A stretch of DNA of 64,000 bases from Bin87 sp965204395. Lineage in GTDB: Bacteria > Chloroflexota > Dehalococcoidia > Lucifugimonadales > UBA3495. A program made the translations under genes and the position numbers. The notes below the pieces were generated by a model that was not told where the DNA came from, did no database searches, and was given only the letters and a program-made list of their open reading frames with translations. The stretch lies in contig OZ241987.1 in assembly GCA_965204395.1 (NCBI GenBank), positions 2,046,001-2,110,000 of the forward strand. Reading direction: 5' to 3'. Shown here piece after piece: positions 63,267 through 64,000 of the stretch (positions are counted from its first letter, which is position 1; the number at the start of each line of letters is the position of its first letter).

Positions 63267-63551
63267 ATGGTCAGGATACAGTTGGACGTCCCCGAAGAGG
63301 AACGCGCACGTTTCGCAAAGCAGGCCCACCGAGAAGGCATGACCCTGGACGCGTGGCTGATCAAAGTAGCGCGTCAGCACGTTCTCGAGTCCGACTCCAT
63401 AACGGCTACCGCGAAGCCAGCAGCATTGCGGGAGTTAGAGGATATCTGGAGGTGGTCCGATTCATTAAACGATGGAATTAGAGAACCCGACTGGGAGGAA
63501 CATCTGAGGAATATTGAAGCGTCACGGCTAAAAGGTCTGCCGGACATATGA
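63267..63551 (+). CDS. VapB-like antitoxin
   Basis: A 94-aa protein starting MVRIQLDVPEEERARFAKQAHREGMTLDAWLIKVARQHV, a ribbon-helix-helix/CopG-like N-terminus, followed by an acidic, Trp-rich tail that would wrap the toxin. AGGAG precedes ATG 63267. Its stop overlaps the vapC start (ATGA), the standard type II toxin-antitoxin layout. Confidence 0.82.
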   Translation: MVRIQLDVPEEERARFAKQAHREGMTLDAWLIKVARQHVLESDSITATAKPAALRELEDIWRWSDSLNDGIREPDWEEHLRNIEASRLKGLPDI

Positions 63552-63943
63552 CGTTCGTAGATACCAACGTGTTCATGTACACCGTTGGGGGCTCTCATCC
63601 CTTACAGAGCGTATCCAGAGATTTCTTTCGCGCTGCGGTTCGAAACCAGACATTGCTTTGCACGTCAGCAGAGTTACTTCAAGAACTGGCACATGCCTAT
63701 TTGCGAGTCGGTAGACAAGACGTTTTTGACTCCGCCACGGCCGTGATACGCGCCGCACAAGTGGAAGTATGGCCTCTGGAAGCGGAAGACGTCATCCTCG
63801 CTCGCCAATTGCATGAACAGTACCCCGACCTGTCCGCCCGGGATCTCTGCCACCTGGCTTCCTGCCAACGTCGCGGCGTCAGCGACATAATGACGTTCGA
63901 CCAAGCGCTAGCCTCCGCATCCACCCGTTCCTCTACCAACTGA
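63548..63943 (+). CDS. vapC: VapC-type PIN-domain ribonuclease toxin
   Basis: A 131-aa PIN domain with the acidic residues in place: FVDTNVFMY (Asp), SAELLQELAHAY (Glu), LSARDLCHLASC (Asp) and DIMTFDQAL (Asp). Mg-dependent RNase kept silent by the upstream VapB-like protein, which overlaps it by four bases. Looks intact. Confidence 0.88.
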   Translation: MTFVDTNVFMYTVGGSHPLQSVSRDFFRAAVRNQTLLCTSAELLQELAHAYLRVGRQDVFDSATAVIRAAQVEVWPLEAEDVILARQLHEQYPDLSARDLCHLASCQRRGVSDIMTFDQALASASTRSSTN

Positions 63944-64000
63944 CACTTTCGCCTGGGGTTTTGTCCCGACCGCACTATCCCGGTGTCCCTCCATAGTGCG
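63944..64000. other. Window end, no feature
   Basis: 57 bp after vapC; nothing recognised. Confidence 0.4.

Noticed and set aside
1..64000. tRNA or rRNA genes
   Set aside because: No TPsiC-loop-like GGTTCGAATC/GGTTCAAATC with cloverleaf context and no rRNA-like stretch was found by eye.

Overview
The window is high-GC and reads as a piece of chromosome from a Chloroflexota bacterium, most plausibly of the Dehalococcoidia/SAR202 type. This is inferred, not proven, from the acVLRF1-type release factor gene, the many lipoproteins with Ala/Pro/Thr-rich linkers, the type II glutamine synthetase, and the mix of insertion sequences. I found no rRNA, tRNA or CRISPR array.

Layout. 1-5 kb is a quiet metabolic stretch: RraA-like aldolase (cut by the window edge), secreted cyclophilin, enoyl-CoA hydratase, GarR-type reductase with two coiled-coil partners, and a DinB/tetrapyrrole-methylase fusion divergent from acVLRF1. 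6-22 kb is an IS-rich, decaying region. It holds two copies of a DDE transposase element (one cut a serpin gene), a broken ISAs1, an MFS transporter, a META-domain lipoprotein, remnants of an integrative element (AlpA-like regulator, P4-type integrase, nucleotidyltransferase/integrase scar), an IS701, GSII, an IS5 remnant and an IS21 istA remnant. 22.7-34 kb carries a peptide-type ABC importer operon without ATPases, an ASCH protein, an SbcC/SbcD-like pair and a triple-repeat lipoprotein. 34-45 kb is IS-rich again (MFS fragment, IS5, IS21, IS110, intact ISAs1, IS1) around an intact DUF1800-DUF1501-NHL gene set. 45-64 kb is mostly housekeeping: rplJ-rplL with an L10 leader, SDR, EthD, a nuclease/DUF2283 pair, Uma2, DUF885 peptidase, signal peptidase I, prs, RelA/SpoT, an SLC13 permease, a nuclease, a sulfurtransferase and VapBC.

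Two observations stand out. First, the sulfurtransferase gene has an in-frame TGA exactly at the catalytic cysteine of its second rhodanese domain. The frame stays intact to the family's usual C-terminus, and a hairpin at bacterial SECIS distance follows the TGA, so it is very probably a selenoprotein. Second, a 15-bp palindrome, TCCGCC-NNN-GGCGGA, occurs at least 16 times, nearly always inside transposase genes. Comparison of IS copies within this window shows that it replaces a 6-bp stretch (net +9 bp), often keeping frame and adding the peptide PPEAD. I know of no described element of this kind.

Other points: a split istA joined to IS5 ends 13 kb apart in opposite orientation, perfect 10-bp target duplications around both ISAs1 copies, a -1 slippery site in an IS1-type element, and several genes broken at homopolymer runs.
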